Positions 23,423 to 32,508 are shown, counted from the first letter of the stretch. The stretch is 51,417 nucleotides of DNA from Candidatus Acetothermia bacterium (GCA_016179105.1 JACOSB010000093.1:1-51417); one strand, 5' to 3'. A program made the numbers and translations. The notes: generated from the letters alone by a model not told the origin.

Positions 23423-23449
23423 GTAGGGGCGAGGTGACCTCGCCCCTAC
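23423..23449. repeat. 27-nt perfect palindrome, GTAGGGGCG family, copy 1
   Basis: GTAGGGGCGAGGT, one central G, then its exact complement ACCTCGCCCCTAC. It sits between the convergent genes ending at 23417 and 23465, where it could end transcription from both sides. Copy 3 at 50252 differs only at the centre. Confidence 0.85.
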
Positions 23450-23464
23450 TCCCAATCTCATCGG

Positions 23465-24088
23465 TTAACTCAACGGAAACCAGACAAATATACTTAGATC
23501 CCAGAGCGAGTGCGAAATAATGACAGGGATCAAGCTCTGTTCTCTTTCGTAGAGCCAGCCCCAGAAGAGCCCACAGACCGCCGCAGCAATCATCAGCATC
23601 AGATTGAGTGCGAATACGTGAACCAATGCATAAGCGCTCGTCGCAAGTAAAATTTTCGCCGTGTACCCGAAGCGAGTCCCCAGCGATCTCTGTATCAGTC
23701 CTCTCCAGTAAATCTCTTCGGCTGGACCCATCACGAAGAGCAAGAGCAACCCAATGATGGCTAAATCGAGCTGAGATTTATTCCCGTACACAGTGTGAAT
23801 CTGATCCGACGCGAAGGGCAAAAAGGCCTTAGCTGTTTCATTGCCGAGCCAAAAAAATCCGTATAAGAACAACGCCGAAATAGGCCCTATCAGCAGATGG
23901 CGGAATTTGAAATTGAAAAGAGAACGTAACTCGCTCCGGCTGAGCCCTAAAGCGATAAGAGCCAAGAGCGCCGCCGATGGCGCGAGCTTAAGCCAAAAAT
24001 TTCCAAAGTCTTTCAAGCCAAACGTGACGAACCACAAGAAAAACGCCAAGGGCAATGTCCAGAGTGCTTGTCGCAATGAAGAATTCAT
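23465..24088 (-). CDS. CPBP-family intramembrane glutamic endopeptidase (Abi/CAAX type)
   Basis: 207 residues, about six membrane helices. Motif 1 is AEEIYWRGLI with the EExxxR signature; motif 2 has a His in ALVHVF; motif 3 is SHSLWD. These are the three catalytic blocks of the Rce1/Abi family, which cleaves within or next to the membrane. The gene begins directly after the menA-like gene stop, so the two form an operon. Substrate unknown; bacterial members serve in prenyl-peptide processing or self-immunity. Confidence 0.88.
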   Translation of the reverse strand: MNSSLRQALWTLPLAFFLWFVTFGLKDFGNFWLKLAPSAALLALIALGLSRSELRSLFNFKFRHLLIGPISALFLYGFFWLGNETAKAFLPFASDQIHTVYGNKSQLDLAIIGLLLLFVMGPAEEIYWRGLIQRSLGTRFGYTAKILLATSAYALVHVFALNLMLMIAAAVCGLFWGWLYEREQSLIPVIISHSLWDLSIFVWFPLS

Positions 24089-24973
24089 CTAAAAGTATTG
24101 GTCCAAGATGAGAGAGACAATTAAGAGCAGGCCAAAAGCCGTGTCGAGTTGAGCCGTGCGCGCGTCGGCATCGGGGGGAACCTCTTGCTTGAGCGTTTGC
24201 ACCAGTTTGTAAGCCAACGGCAACGAGAACATGACCAAGAATCCCCATAAACTGAGCTGCTTCAAGATAATCAAGATCACAATGATGATGTAAGCGATGG
24301 CTGCCGACAACTGATAGAGCTGCAAGGCCTGATGTTTGCCCAAAACTGTGGCGATCGTCTTGATGCCAACTTGGCCGTCGTACTGGATGTCGCGAATGTT
24401 GTTGGCCAAAAGAATGAGCGCGACCAAGATCCCAAAGGGGATCGAGACCCAGATAGCTTGAGCGCTCAACTCACCCGTCTGGACATAATAGGCACCGCTC
24501 ACCATGAGGGGTCCCCACATCAAGAAGACCAGCGGTTCCCCCAATGCCACGTACTTAAACGAGATCGGGTTCGCTGTATAGAAGAAGCCGGCCAAGAATC
24601 CAAGCATCCCGATCATTAAGACGGGCAGCCCCTTGGCCCAGGTCAGATAGATTCCAATGGGCAGACTCAGCGCGAAGAGTGCGAGACCGATCCTTAGCAC
24701 TTGCTGAGGCGAGAGTAGTTTTTGAATCAGTACGCGGCTCTCGTTCGAAAAGCCGCCCGGCACTTCGGTCGTGTCGACCCTGTTTTTGAAATCAAAATAA
24801 TCGTTGACGACGTTCGTGCCCGCGTGCAAAAAGACGGCGCCCAAGACACTCAAGAGATAAGCGACCCAATCGAGAGAGACTTGAGTCGCGGCGAGCGCCG
24901 TGCCGACGCTCACAGAAATAAACGACATCAGGAACGACTGCGGCTTCGTCGTCATCACGAGCGCTTTGAGCAT
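24089..24973 (-). CDS. menA: UbiA-family prenyltransferase, probably 1,4-dihydroxy-2-naphthoate polyprenyltransferase
   Basis: 294 residues, about nine membrane helices. The first Asp-rich motif is NVVNDYFDFKNRVDT; the second is NNIRDIQYDGQVGIKT. The second motif, with Gly-x-Lys-Thr, is typical of MenA rather than UbiA or chlorophyll synthase. It would attach a polyprenyl tail to DHNA for menaquinone, consistent with the long-chain polyprenyl synthase at 26265. No other men gene is in the window. It follows the cupin gene by 6 nt and abuts the CPBP gene. Confidence 0.85.
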   Translation of the reverse strand: MLKALVMTTKPQSFLMSFISVSVGTALAATQVSLDWVAYLLSVLGAVFLHAGTNVVNDYFDFKNRVDTTEVPGGFSNESRVLIQKLLSPQQVLRIGLALFALSLPIGIYLTWAKGLPVLMIGMLGFLAGFFYTANPISFKYVALGEPLVFLMWGPLMVSGAYYVQTGELSAQAIWVSIPFGILVALILLANNIRDIQYDGQVGIKTIATVLGKHQALQLYQLSAAIAYIIIVILIILKQLSLWGFLVMFSLPLAYKLVQTLKQEVPPDADARTAQLDTAFGLLLIVSLILDQYF

Positions 24974-24979
24974 AGAAAA

Positions 24980-25435
24980 TTAGGGAGCGGCAGGTTTGAC
25001 ATCGAGACCAAATGCCTTGCGCAAATCGATTTTTATGTCAAATATCTGTGTCTCGATCATCACTAACTCTTGAGACCCCGTGTTGATGAAATCGTGCAGT
25101 TCACCGTTGAGTACGCGCACCGTGCTTCCCGAGGTGAGTTCATAGATTTTCCCATCGAGACGGGCTTGGCCGGTTCCCGAGATGACAAAAAAAATCTGCG
25201 GGTGTGGGTGGCGATGCGCCGGTGACGTTATCCCCGGCTCCATCTTCACGAGCATTATTTGTGCGTGCGAGTTAGACTCCTTGCGCGTCCACATCGGCTT
25301 CTGAAAAATCCCGGGCGAGATACCTTTTCCCCACGCTTGACCTGCAATGTCCAGAAGTTGCAGCTTCTCCAGATCCAACACAGTCTCTGCCTCCTGAATC
25401 CTTATTTTAGGGCGAGTTTGCTCCTCGTTCAACAA
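24980..25435 (-). CDS. cupin-domain protein
   Basis: 151 residues read from a TTG at 25435; the start is uncertain because the upstream purines (AGAGAG) are a poor Shine-Dalgarno. A single cupin barrel has motif 1 GITSPAHRHPHPQIFFVISG, with His residues for a metal, and motif 2 ending LHDFINTGSQ. It may bind a small molecule or act as an isomerase or dioxygenase; the specific role is not readable. First gene of an apparent cupin-menA-CPBP operon. Confidence 0.75.
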   Translation of the reverse strand: MLNEEQTRPKIRIQEAETVLDLEKLQLLDIAGQAWGKGISPGIFQKPMWTRKESNSHAQIMLVKMEPGITSPAHRHPHPQIFFVISGTGQARLDGKIYELTSGSTVRVLNGELHDFINTGSQELVMIETQIFDIKIDLRKAFGLDVKPAAP

Positions 25436-25455
25436 AATCTCTCTATCGCGAGTGA

Positions 25456-25484
25456 TTGCCGAACTACATGTGGCGCGCTACAAT
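25456..25484 (+). promoter_or_regulatory. promoter for the DUF3105 gene
   Basis: TTGCCG (25456-25461), 17-nt spacer, TACAAT (25479-25484). It lies in the short divergent region next to the cupin start. Confidence 0.5.
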
Positions 25485-25543
25485 AAGAGCAGAGGGAGGG
25501 ACGCGATACTTCATATTCGCTCTCGTGCGCCCTCACGTACACT

Positions 25544-26134
25544 ATGGCTGAAGCCGACTCACTGAAAGTATCAGAAAAATCAGCTACATTATCGACGGCG
25601 CAACCTCGGAATTATCTGCTGTGGGCGACCGTCGGTTTGGTTGCTTTTCTCTTAATCGGGCTATTTATTTTGTGGCAGTCGGGCTATTTTAACTTACCCG
25701 GCCAATCCGTTCGTATCCTAGGCCGAGAGCATTTTGAGCCCGGAAAACTCCCAAACTATAACAGCAACCCACCGACCTCAGGGTTGCATTACGCCAATAA
25801 GCTCGCCGAGTGGGGCGTTCATTATGGTCCGATCGAAGAGATGCTTCAAGTCACGAATCTGGAGAAGGGTGGTGTCATTCTCACGTATCACCCGAAAGGG
25901 AATCCCGTCTTACCCGATGCCGTGCGCGATCAATTGGAGATTTTGGTGAGGCGTCTGCGCGGAGAGCCACGCTACTGCAAATTGATCTTGGCCCGCTCAG
26001 CCACATTGGATAAAAAGATCGCACTGACCGCGTGGGGGCGCATCGATAAGTTGGAGTCTTATGACGAAGCACGTGTCCTGCGGTTCGTCAATGCCTACAT
26101 CAACAAAGGGCCTGAAGACGCGCCTTGCCTCTAG
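25544..26134 (+). CDS. membrane-anchored DUF3105 protein
   Basis: 196 residues: a short cytoplasmic N-terminus, one membrane helix (about 26-47, LLWATVGLVAFLLIGLFILW), then an extracytoplasmic domain. YNSNPPTSGLHYA, WGVHYG and VTNLEKGGVILTYHP are the DUF3105 (PF11303) hallmarks, and the HY and H residues may bind metal. The function of this family is unknown. A GA-rich run lies far upstream (25490-25500) but no Shine-Dalgarno is close to the ATG. Confidence 0.8.
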   Translation: MAEADSLKVSEKSATLSTAQPRNYLLWATVGLVAFLLIGLFILWQSGYFNLPGQSVRILGREHFEPGKLPNYNSNPPTSGLHYANKLAEWGVHYGPIEEMLQVTNLEKGGVILTYHPKGNPVLPDAVRDQLEILVRRLRGEPRYCKLILARSATLDKKIALTAWGRIDKLESYDEARVLRFVNAYINKGPEDAPCL

Positions 26135-26264
26135 ATAGAGCTTTTGTTAAGATGCGTTCACGCGGTCACATGAGTCTCAAATCACGATGAGGAACAGGAA
26201 GTCGTAGCTTCAGCCAAGCACGAGAAGGTGATGGTGACCGCCGTGAGTCGGAGGTAGGAATTTC

Positions 26265-27251
26265 TTGAAAGCCGATATTCAAGAGCATTTACAGTTGGTT
26301 CAGACCGAGCTCCAAGCGGTGGAGCGACGCTTACAAAATTTGCTTCAGTCCGAAATCCCGATTGTGTCTGAGTTGGGGACATATCTCAGTAAAGCCGGGG
26401 GAAAACGCTTTCGGCCGGCTCTCTTGCTCTTTTTTTACAAGATGGTAAGCACACGCGCGAAGCGCTCTTACCCCAAGGATGATGCAGTCGAGATCGCGAC
26501 GCTCTTAGAAATGATTCATATGGCGACGCTCGCACATGACGATGTGATCGACCAAGCCGATCAGCGCCGCCACCAAGCGAGCCTTCCGCATGAGTGGGGC
26601 AACCGAAAAGCCGTGCTCGAGGGCGATTTTATTTTCTCCAGAGTCTTCAAGGTGCTCAATCGTTATGAAGCCCCCGTTCGTTCGATGGTGATCGAAGCCG
26701 TCGAAGAGGTTCTGGAAGGTGAATTGCTCCAGGAAAGTTTGCGATGGAAGGTCCCGACTGAAGCAGAGTATTTGCGGGTCATCGCGGGCAAGACAGCCTC
26801 TTTGATCGCGGCCTCGTGTGCGCTCGGCGCGATGCTCGGGGAGGCCGATCTCGCTCAACCAAAAATAGATGAAGTCTATCAAGCAGGAATGCATCTCGGC
26901 GCGGGCTATCAGATGATCGACGATCTCTTGGACATTTTCGGTGACGCGCAGATCGGCAAACCCCTCTGGAGTGATCGGAATGGCGGCTGGCTGACCTTGC
27001 CCTTTATCTGGCTCTTGGAGAAATCTCCGTCTGACGAGATAGTGGCCTTGCTACAAGCTCAGACGATCACGGAGCATGAATGTGAATTCTTGCTGGATCA
27101 ACTCCGTGAGCAGGGAATCCGGGAAACGTTTTTTGCGAAGGCGCGCGATCGCGTGGAACATGCCAAGCCTCTGCTTGCCTGGTTGCCCGAGTCGCCTCTC
27201 AAGCACGCTCTCTTCTCTAGCTTTAATTTTGTGATCGAACGCAAACTGTGA
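26265..27251 (+). CDS. long-chain all-trans polyprenyl diphosphate synthase
   Basis: 328 residues from a TTG with GGAGGTAGGA upstream. The first Asp-rich motif DDVIDQADQRR starts at 92, the second DDLLDIFGD at 219. The residues just before the first motif (ATLAH) are small, a pattern of enzymes making long chains such as hepta- or octaprenyl diphosphate. It would supply the menA-like enzyme with a quinone side chain. The second Asp-rich motif is intact, so the protein should be the catalytic rather than the regulatory subunit. Confidence 0.9.
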   Translation: MKADIQEHLQLVQTELQAVERRLQNLLQSEIPIVSELGTYLSKAGGKRFRPALLLFFYKMVSTRAKRSYPKDDAVEIATLLEMIHMATLAHDDVIDQADQRRHQASLPHEWGNRKAVLEGDFIFSRVFKVLNRYEAPVRSMVIEAVEEVLEGELLQESLRWKVPTEAEYLRVIAGKTASLIAASCALGAMLGEADLAQPKIDEVYQAGMHLGAGYQMIDDLLDIFGDAQIGKPLWSDRNGGWLTLPFIWLLEKSPSDEIVALLQAQTITEHECEFLLDQLREQGIRETFFAKARDRVEHAKPLLAWLPESPLKHALFSSFNFVIERKL

Positions 27252-27254
27252 CGT

Positions 27255-27284
27255 TTGGCAGCACACACACCTCCAGAGTACAAT
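27255..27284 (+). promoter_or_regulatory. promoter of spoVS
   Basis: TTGGCA (27255-27260), 18-nt spacer, TACAAT (27279-27284), about 38 nt before the spoVS ATG. Confidence 0.5.
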
Positions 27285-27322
27285 CGTGAAGCGAGCCCAA
27301 TCCACGGAGAGGAGCGTTGGGC

Positions 27323-27574
27323 ATGGAGGTTCTCAAAGTAGCCGCAAACTCGGATGCGATGGCAGTCGCCGGAGCGATTGCTGGGGCTTTGGAGAGAGCG
27401 CAGGCGATCGAAGCGCACGCGGTCGGCGCAGGGGCAGTCAACCAAACCGTGAAGGCGATCGCTCGACGATTTACGGAGAAGAAGGGATTTGAGCTAAGAA
27501 TTATCCCGGGTTTTATCGATCTAGAGATCGATCAACAAGTGAAGACGGGAATTCGCTTTATCATCGAACGTTGA
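27323..27574 (+). CDS. spoVS: stage V sporulation protein S-like protein
   Basis: 83 residues from the ATG at 27323 (GAGGAG 8 nt upstream). The Alba-like fold signature is MEVLKVAANSD, AIAGALERAQ, GAGAVNQTVKAIA and the closing IRFIIER. SpoVS affects septation and coat assembly in Bacillus but is common in non-sporulating Thermus and Deinococcus relatives, where it is thought to bind nucleic acid. No other sporulation gene is visible here, so sporulation should not be inferred. Confidence 0.92.
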   Translation: MEVLKVAANSDAMAVAGAIAGALERAQAIEAHAVGAGAVNQTVKAIARRFTEKKGFELRIIPGFIDLEIDQQVKTGIRFIIER

Positions 27575-27643
27575 GCAGGCCGGCAGAGAAACGGGTTCAT
27601 TGGCGCCTACACATCCAGTCTTCTTTCCATTCAGAGGGAGATT

Positions 27644-29398
27644 ATGCTGAAGGAATTGGTACGAGAAAAACTTCGAGAAGCGATGGCCAAGCTCGGCGTC
27701 GATGCTCCAAAGATAGAGATCAGCGTGCCAGACAAACCGGAGTTTGGTGATCTTTCGTCCAACGTCGCTTTCACAATCAAGGCAGCCTTGAAATCTTCTC
27801 CGCGCGAGGCAGGACAGAAACTTGTAGAACAGCTGGATAAGTCGGCGTTTGAAAAAGTCGAAGTCGTCGGGCCAGGTTTTATCAATTTTTTCTTGAAGCG
27901 CGAGAGTGTTCTTGAAGTTTTGAGTGAAGTACTTTTACAGAGAGAGACTTACGGCAAGCTCGCGCTTGGCTCTGGCAAGAGAGCGCAAGTCGAGTGGGTC
28001 AGCGCCAATCCAACAGGCCCTTTACATATTGGGCATTTTCGCCAAGCTGTTCTAGGAGACGTCATCTCACGGCTTCTGCAGAACGCGGGCTATGACCTTA
28101 CGCGAGAGTATTACTTTAACAATGCCGGTCAGCAGATGAGACGACTGGGCAACTCCGTGAAAGCGCGGTACTTGGAAATTTTAGAGCTGCCCGCCCAGTT
28201 CCCCGAAGACGGTTATCAAGGCGAATACATTTATGAAATCGCTCAAATGATTCGAGATAAGCACGGAAGCAGTTGGCAAGAAAGAGATGCTGTGCAATTC
28301 AAAGAGTTCGCCGAAGCCGCGCTCTTTACGGAGATTAAGGAAACGTTGAAACGGCTCTTCCGCCTAGCAGAGAATAAAGTCTTTGACATTTACTACAATG
28401 AGACGTGGCTCTACGATGAGCCAGATCATAAATTCGTGTATGTGAACAATAATCAAGTGTTGGATTCGTTGCGCCAAGCGGATTTGGCTTACGACAAAGA
28501 GGGCGCGGTCTGGTTTAAAGCGACGGCGATGGGTCGTCCGGATGATCGCGTGCTCGTGCGCAGCAAAGGTGAGCGCGACCCCACGTATCGCCTGCCCGAC
28601 ATTGCCTACCATGTCAATAAATTGATGCGAGGCTTTGATTTGGTCATCGATATTTTTGGCGCGGACCATCTGGATACTTATCAGGATGTCTTGGCTGCCT
28701 TGCGCGGTCTGTACGAACGGAAGAAATTACCATCTTCATGCAATCCTGAAAAAATTCGCGTGTTGATCCATCAATTTGTGACTCTCGTGAGTAGTGGGAA
28801 GCCGGTTAAGATGTCCAAGCGATTGGCCAATTACATCACGATCGATGAATTGATCGATGAACTGAAATCTACCGTAGAGCTTGACGAGGCTGTTAAGCTT
28901 TACGATTCTGCGACGCAAGAGGCGGTTAAAGAGGATTTTGCGATCAACGTTGCACGGTATTTTATTCTTATGCGCAGTCCTAATTCACATGTCAATTTTG
29001 ATCTCGATTTGGCGAAACAACAGTCGAAAGAAAACCCAGTGTACTATATTATGTACGCTTACACGCGCATCGCCGCGATCCGGGACAAATACGAACCCAT
29101 GAGTGTCGCTACAGTGAATCTGGATTTGCTCAAGGAAAGAGAAGAGCTGGCTTTGCTGAAAAAGCTTGACGAATTCCCCAGCATCGTGAGCGACGCGACC
29201 GAGCAACTGGCTCCGCAATTTTTGACGACATATTCTTACGAATTAGCAAGACTCGTTCATGATTTTTATGAAAAGCATCGAGTAATTTCAGAAAATCAGG
29301 CGCTCACCGATGCGCGTATCCAATTGCTCTCGGCCGTGCAGCTGGTGCTCAAGCGCTGTTTTGAACTCTTAGAGCTAAAGGCTCCGGAACGGATGTGA
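27644..29398 (+). CDS. argS: arginyl-tRNA synthetase
   Basis: A 584-residue class I synthetase charging tRNA-Arg. The N-terminal Add1 domain covers about 1-110, including PDKPEFGDLSSNVAF. The HIGH motif is at 128-131 in ANPTGPLHIGHFRQAV, and the second signature is KMSKRLANYITIDEL. The C-terminal DALR anticodon-binding domain ends RCFELLELKAPERM. GAGGGAG precedes the ATG. The stop is directly followed by ftsY. Confidence 0.96.
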   Translation: MLKELVREKLREAMAKLGVDAPKIEISVPDKPEFGDLSSNVAFTIKAALKSSPREAGQKLVEQLDKSAFEKVEVVGPGFINFFLKRESVLEVLSEVLLQRETYGKLALGSGKRAQVEWVSANPTGPLHIGHFRQAVLGDVISRLLQNAGYDLTREYYFNNAGQQMRRLGNSVKARYLEILELPAQFPEDGYQGEYIYEIAQMIRDKHGSSWQERDAVQFKEFAEAALFTEIKETLKRLFRLAENKVFDIYYNETWLYDEPDHKFVYVNNNQVLDSLRQADLAYDKEGAVWFKATAMGRPDDRVLVRSKGERDPTYRLPDIAYHVNKLMRGFDLVIDIFGADHLDTYQDVLAALRGLYERKKLPSSCNPEKIRVLIHQFVTLVSSGKPVKMSKRLANYITIDELIDELKSTVELDEAVKLYDSATQEAVKEDFAINVARYFILMRSPNSHVNFDLDLAKQQSKENPVYYIMYAYTRIAAIRDKYEPMSVATVNLDLLKEREELALLKKLDEFPSIVSDATEQLAPQFLTTYSYELARLVHDFYEKHRVISENQALTDARIQLLSAVQLVLKRCFELLELKAPERM

Positions 29399-29400
29399 GT

Positions 29401-30330
29401 ATGAGTTGGTTAGACCGTCTCAAGCAAGGGCTCAAAAAGACACAAGAGAATCTGGTTGGAAAGATTGCGCAGACTTTGCGCCCTGGACGACGAATCGATG
29501 CCGAGTTGTTGAATGAACTCGAAGAGATCATGGTCGGCGGCGACATTGGCATCGAGACGACGACCGCGTTAGTGAGCGAACTCAAGAATAAAACAGCCAT
29601 CCGTGGCCTGCAAGAAGCTGACCAAGTCATGGGACTGCTCAGAGAAGTCGTGAGCGAACGCTTGAAGAAAGCTGAAGGACGCTTCGCGCTCCGCACCGAT
29701 GGACAACCAACGGTATTCTTAATCCTAGGAGTTAATGGCTCCGGGAAGACGACGACGATCGCCAAGATGGCCCAGCACTTTAAGGAGCTTGGCTATCAGA
29801 AGATTGTGCTCGCCGCAGGTGACACCTTCCGCGCGGCCGCTATCGAACAGCTGGGAATTTGGGCGGATCGTGTAGGAGTTCAGCTCGTAAAAACTACAGC
29901 CGGAGGAGATCCTTCGGCTGTGGCGTTTGATGCCGTTGATCGAGCGCTCAAAGAGCAAGCGCAAATGGTCTTGATTGACACGGCGGGGCGGTTGCAGACG
30001 AAGTTTAATTTGATGGAAGAACTGAAAAAAATCAATCGTGTGGTCGAAAAGCGTCTCGGGCGCGAGATCGATGAACGTCTGCTGGTGCTCGACGGCACGA
30101 CTGGCCAGAATGCTATTTCTCAAGCAAAGCTTTTTAATGAAGCCGTCAAGATCACGGGCATTGTCATCACGAAGCTTGACGGGACAGCCAAAGGCGGTGT
30201 GATCATTCCGATCGCGGCGACGCTCAAGACCCCGATCAAGCTCGTCGGTGTAGGAGAGGAAGCTGAAGATTTGAAGGAATTCAAGAGTGAAGAATTCGTC
30301 GAGGCACTCTTCGCGACCAACGGAAAATGA
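29401..30330 (+). CDS. ftsY: signal recognition particle receptor FtsY
   Basis: 309 residues from the ATG at 29401 (MSWLDRLKQGLKKT matches the family start); a GTG at 29395 overlapping the argS stop is the alternative. The short helical N domain is followed by a G domain with GVNGSGKTT, AGDTFRAAAIEQL, DTAGRLQ and TKLDGTAKGG. It docks SRP-ribosome complexes at the membrane. It lacks the long acidic A domain of E. coli FtsY. Operon with argS. Confidence 0.95.
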   Translation: MSWLDRLKQGLKKTQENLVGKIAQTLRPGRRIDAELLNELEEIMVGGDIGIETTTALVSELKNKTAIRGLQEADQVMGLLREVVSERLKKAEGRFALRTDGQPTVFLILGVNGSGKTTTIAKMAQHFKELGYQKIVLAAGDTFRAAAIEQLGIWADRVGVQLVKTTAGGDPSAVAFDAVDRALKEQAQMVLIDTAGRLQTKFNLMEELKKINRVVEKRLGREIDERLLVLDGTTGQNAISQAKLFNEAVKITGIVITKLDGTAKGGVIIPIAATLKTPIKLVGVGEEAEDLKEFKSEEFVEALFATNGK

Positions 30331-30380
30331 CAAGCTATTTCTGAAATTCACAGTCGTGTATTGAAGTGTGAGGAATCCTC

Positions 30381-30809
30381 TTGGCACGTGAAATTCAACG
30401 TTTCCATGTCGGGATCAAAGCGTTCATCCTACGAGATGGGCAGTTGCTGCTTCTGCGCGAGTCGGTCGAACCTAGCTGGTGGGAAATCCCTGGGGGCAGG
30501 ATCGACGTTGGAGAAGAAGCACTGCCGCCTGAAGAGGTGCTACAGCGTGAACTACGCGAAGAATTAGGAACAGATTTTCGCTACCGAATCGATCTACCGC
30601 TCGTGACTTGGATTCGGCCACCGCACGGCGATCGTAAACAGTTTGCGTTCTTGGTCGGATTCCTTTGTAGGACAGAAGGGGGCGAGATCCGGCTGAGCGA
30701 TGAACATAGCGAGCTATGCTGGGTCGACCGAGATTCTTGGCAGAGCCTGTCACTCGCGCCCGGCTACGAGCGGGCGTTGGAAGAATTCTGGAAAAGAGTG
30801 ACTGTGTAA
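30381..30809 (+). CDS. NUDIX hydrolase, 142 residues
   Basis: TTG start with GAGGA upstream. One NUDIX domain with IPGGRIDVGEEALPPEEV and RELREELGTDF. The box has about three extra residues between the first Glu and the RELREELG helix compared with GX5EX7REUXEEXGU. The N-terminus REIQRFHVGIKAFI and the ELCWVDRDSW motif resemble ADP-sugar or mutator-type hydrolases, but the substrate is unknown. It follows ftsY and converges on coaBC. Confidence 0.82.
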   Translation: MAREIQRFHVGIKAFILRDGQLLLLRESVEPSWWEIPGGRIDVGEEALPPEEVLQRELREELGTDFRYRIDLPLVTWIRPPHGDRKQFAFLVGFLCRTEGGEIRLSDEHSELCWVDRDSWQSLSLAPGYERALEEFWKRVTV

Positions 30810-30833
30810 AAGCAAGCCTTGCTTTCAGGTTTC

Positions 30834-32039
30834 TCATTTTGACTTGGCTAGGCGTGCGATGCGTCTAAGAATTTCGTAGGCAACCTCGCGTTTATCCATC
30901 ACAGGCAATGGTTCACTGCGACCATTTTTGTGTATTAGAGTCACTTCGTTCGTCTCAGATTCCGGCCCGGCATTTTCTTGAATGAGCGAGTTCGCCACCA
31001 TCAGATCGAGTTGTTTCTTTCGCAGCTTTTCACGGGCATTCTCGATCACATTCTCGCTCTCGGCCGCGAAACCAATGACGCACTGACCCTTGCGTTTCTT
31101 CTGACTGAGTATGTGCAGAATATCCGGCGTGCGTTCCAGCTCGATCGTTAGAGAGCTTGTGGAGAGTTTCTTGATCTTATGAGTAGAGATTCGCTTGGGA
31201 CGCCAATCAGCGACTGCCGCAGCCATGACAATCACATCGAAATTTTTCTCTTGCGCTAAGACAGCTTCGCGCATCTCTTCGGCGCTTTCGACTTTGAGAA
31301 AATCAACTTCCTCAGGCGGCTGTAACTGCGTCGGCCCACTGATAAGCAAGACATTGTCTGCTCCCAAGGTACGAGCCTGCTCGGCGAGCGCATAGCCCAT
31401 CTTGCCAGAGCTTTTGTTCGTAAGGCAGCGCATGGGGTCGAGCATTTCGCGCGTCGGGCCGGCTGTGACGAGGATTCGGAGGCCCGACAGAAGTGAATGA
31501 TCAACAAAAATAGTTTCAATCTCTTTCAGAATTTTTTCTTCGTCGGGGAATCGTCCGATCCCTGCTCGCCCACTGGCCAGATAGCCGCTTTCTGGTCCCA
31601 AGAAGCGATAGCCGAGTGCTCTGAGTTTACGGCAGTTCTCCTGAAAGATAGGATTCGTGTACATCTGCGATTCCATAGCGGGAATGACCAAGACGGCAGC
31701 ACGCGTCGCTGCCAGGGTGGTCGTTAACATATCATCAGCCAGACCCGAAGCGAGTTTTCCAATGACGTGATAGGTCGCGGGCATCACGATCAAGAGATGG
31801 GTTTGATGAGCAAGTTCGACATGCGCCAAGGGATCATCCTGAAAGAGGTTGGTGAAAACTTTTCGGTGCGTGAGGGCTTCAAACGTAAGCGGAGTGATGA
31901 ACTGCGATGCTGCGTGCGTCATAATAACTTGCACCTCGGCCTCTGCTTGCACGAGCTTGCTCACGATGCCCGCCGTTTTATAAGCCGCGATGCCACCACA
32001 AATCCCAGCAACGATCTTCTTATCTTTGAGAGACCTCAT
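30834..32039 (-). CDS. coaBC: bifunctional phosphopantothenoylcysteine decarboxylase / phosphopantothenate-cysteine ligase
   Basis: 401 residues covering two steps of coenzyme A synthesis. The N-terminal flavoprotein CoaC domain (1-185) contains GICGGIAAYK and HVELA (His73). The CoaB ligase domain (190-401) has VTAGPTREMLDPMRCLTN, SSGKMGYALA and MAAAVADWRP. In the decarboxylase motif usually written PASANT the sequence is PATYHV, so the usual Asn is replaced by His91. PAMN is PAME. Third gene of the rhodanese-sufU-coaBC run. Confidence 0.93.
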   Translation of the reverse strand: MRSLKDKKIVAGICGGIAAYKTAGIVSKLVQAEAEVQVIMTHAASQFITPLTFEALTHRKVFTNLFQDDPLAHVELAHQTHLLIVMPATYHVIGKLASGLADDMLTTTLAATRAAVLVIPAMESQMYTNPIFQENCRKLRALGYRFLGPESGYLASGRAGIGRFPDEEKILKEIETIFVDHSLLSGLRILVTAGPTREMLDPMRCLTNKSSGKMGYALAEQARTLGADNVLLISGPTQLQPPEEVDFLKVESAEEMREAVLAQEKNFDVIVMAAAVADWRPKRISTHKIKKLSTSSLTIELERTPDILHILSQKKRKGQCVIGFAAESENVIENAREKLRKKQLDLMVANSLIQENAGPESETNEVTLIHKNGRSEPLPVMDKREVAYEILRRIARLAKSK

Positions 32040-32073
32040 ACGTGGCCCAGAGTACCCAAGTGGGGTAGAAGAA

Positions 32074-32508
32074 TCAATTTTGTGTTGCCTGGTATTTTTG
32101 AATCGTAGTATTATTCTCCGCTCTCACTTTGTTTCTTTCGTACTCTTTGAGAGCCAATTTCAGCGCGTCGAGCGAGAGAAGCGCACAGCGCGTGCGCGTC
32201 ATCACCACGTCGCGGCCGAGCAGATCGATCAGCTCTTCATGCCCCATAGATTCGATGTCAGCGAGTGTTTTGCCCTTGATCCACTCCGTCAAGACCGACG
32301 CCGAGGCTTGGCTGATCGTGCAACCTTGCCCTTCGAAAGTGACAGCTGTGAGTTTTTCATCCGGGCCGACGTTGGCGTACATAGTAATAATGTCGCCACA
32401 GCCGGGGTTGCCCCAGGTCATGGCGGCGTCGGCATTCTCCAGCTTGCCCTTGTTGCGGGGGTTTTCGTAATGATCGAGCAAAAATTCGATCTGTTCTTGG
32501 CGATCCAT
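32074..32508 (-). CDS. sufU: Fe-S cluster assembly scaffold/sulfur-transfer protein SufU (IscU-like)
   Basis: 144 residues from the ATG at 32508. Three Cys typical of the family are present in NPGCGD, GQGCTISQAS and RTRCALLSL. It accepts sulfur from a cysteine desulfurase; a candidate desulfurase lies at 45753. There is no Shine-Dalgarno: the sequence just upstream is the dispersed palindrome at 32514-32541, 5 nt from the ATG. sufBCD genes are not in the window. Confidence 0.9.
   Translation of the reverse strand: MDRQEQIEFLLDHYENPRNKGKLENADAAMTWGNPGCGDIITMYANVGPDEKLTAVTFEGQGCTISQASASVLTEWIKGKTLADIESMGHEELIDLLGRDVVMTRTRCALLSLDALKLALKEYERNKVRAENNTTIQKYQATQN

Noticed and set aside
27323..27574. 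Evidence of sporulation from spoVS
   Set aside because: spoVS is widespread in non-sporulating bacteria and no other sporulation gene is visible.
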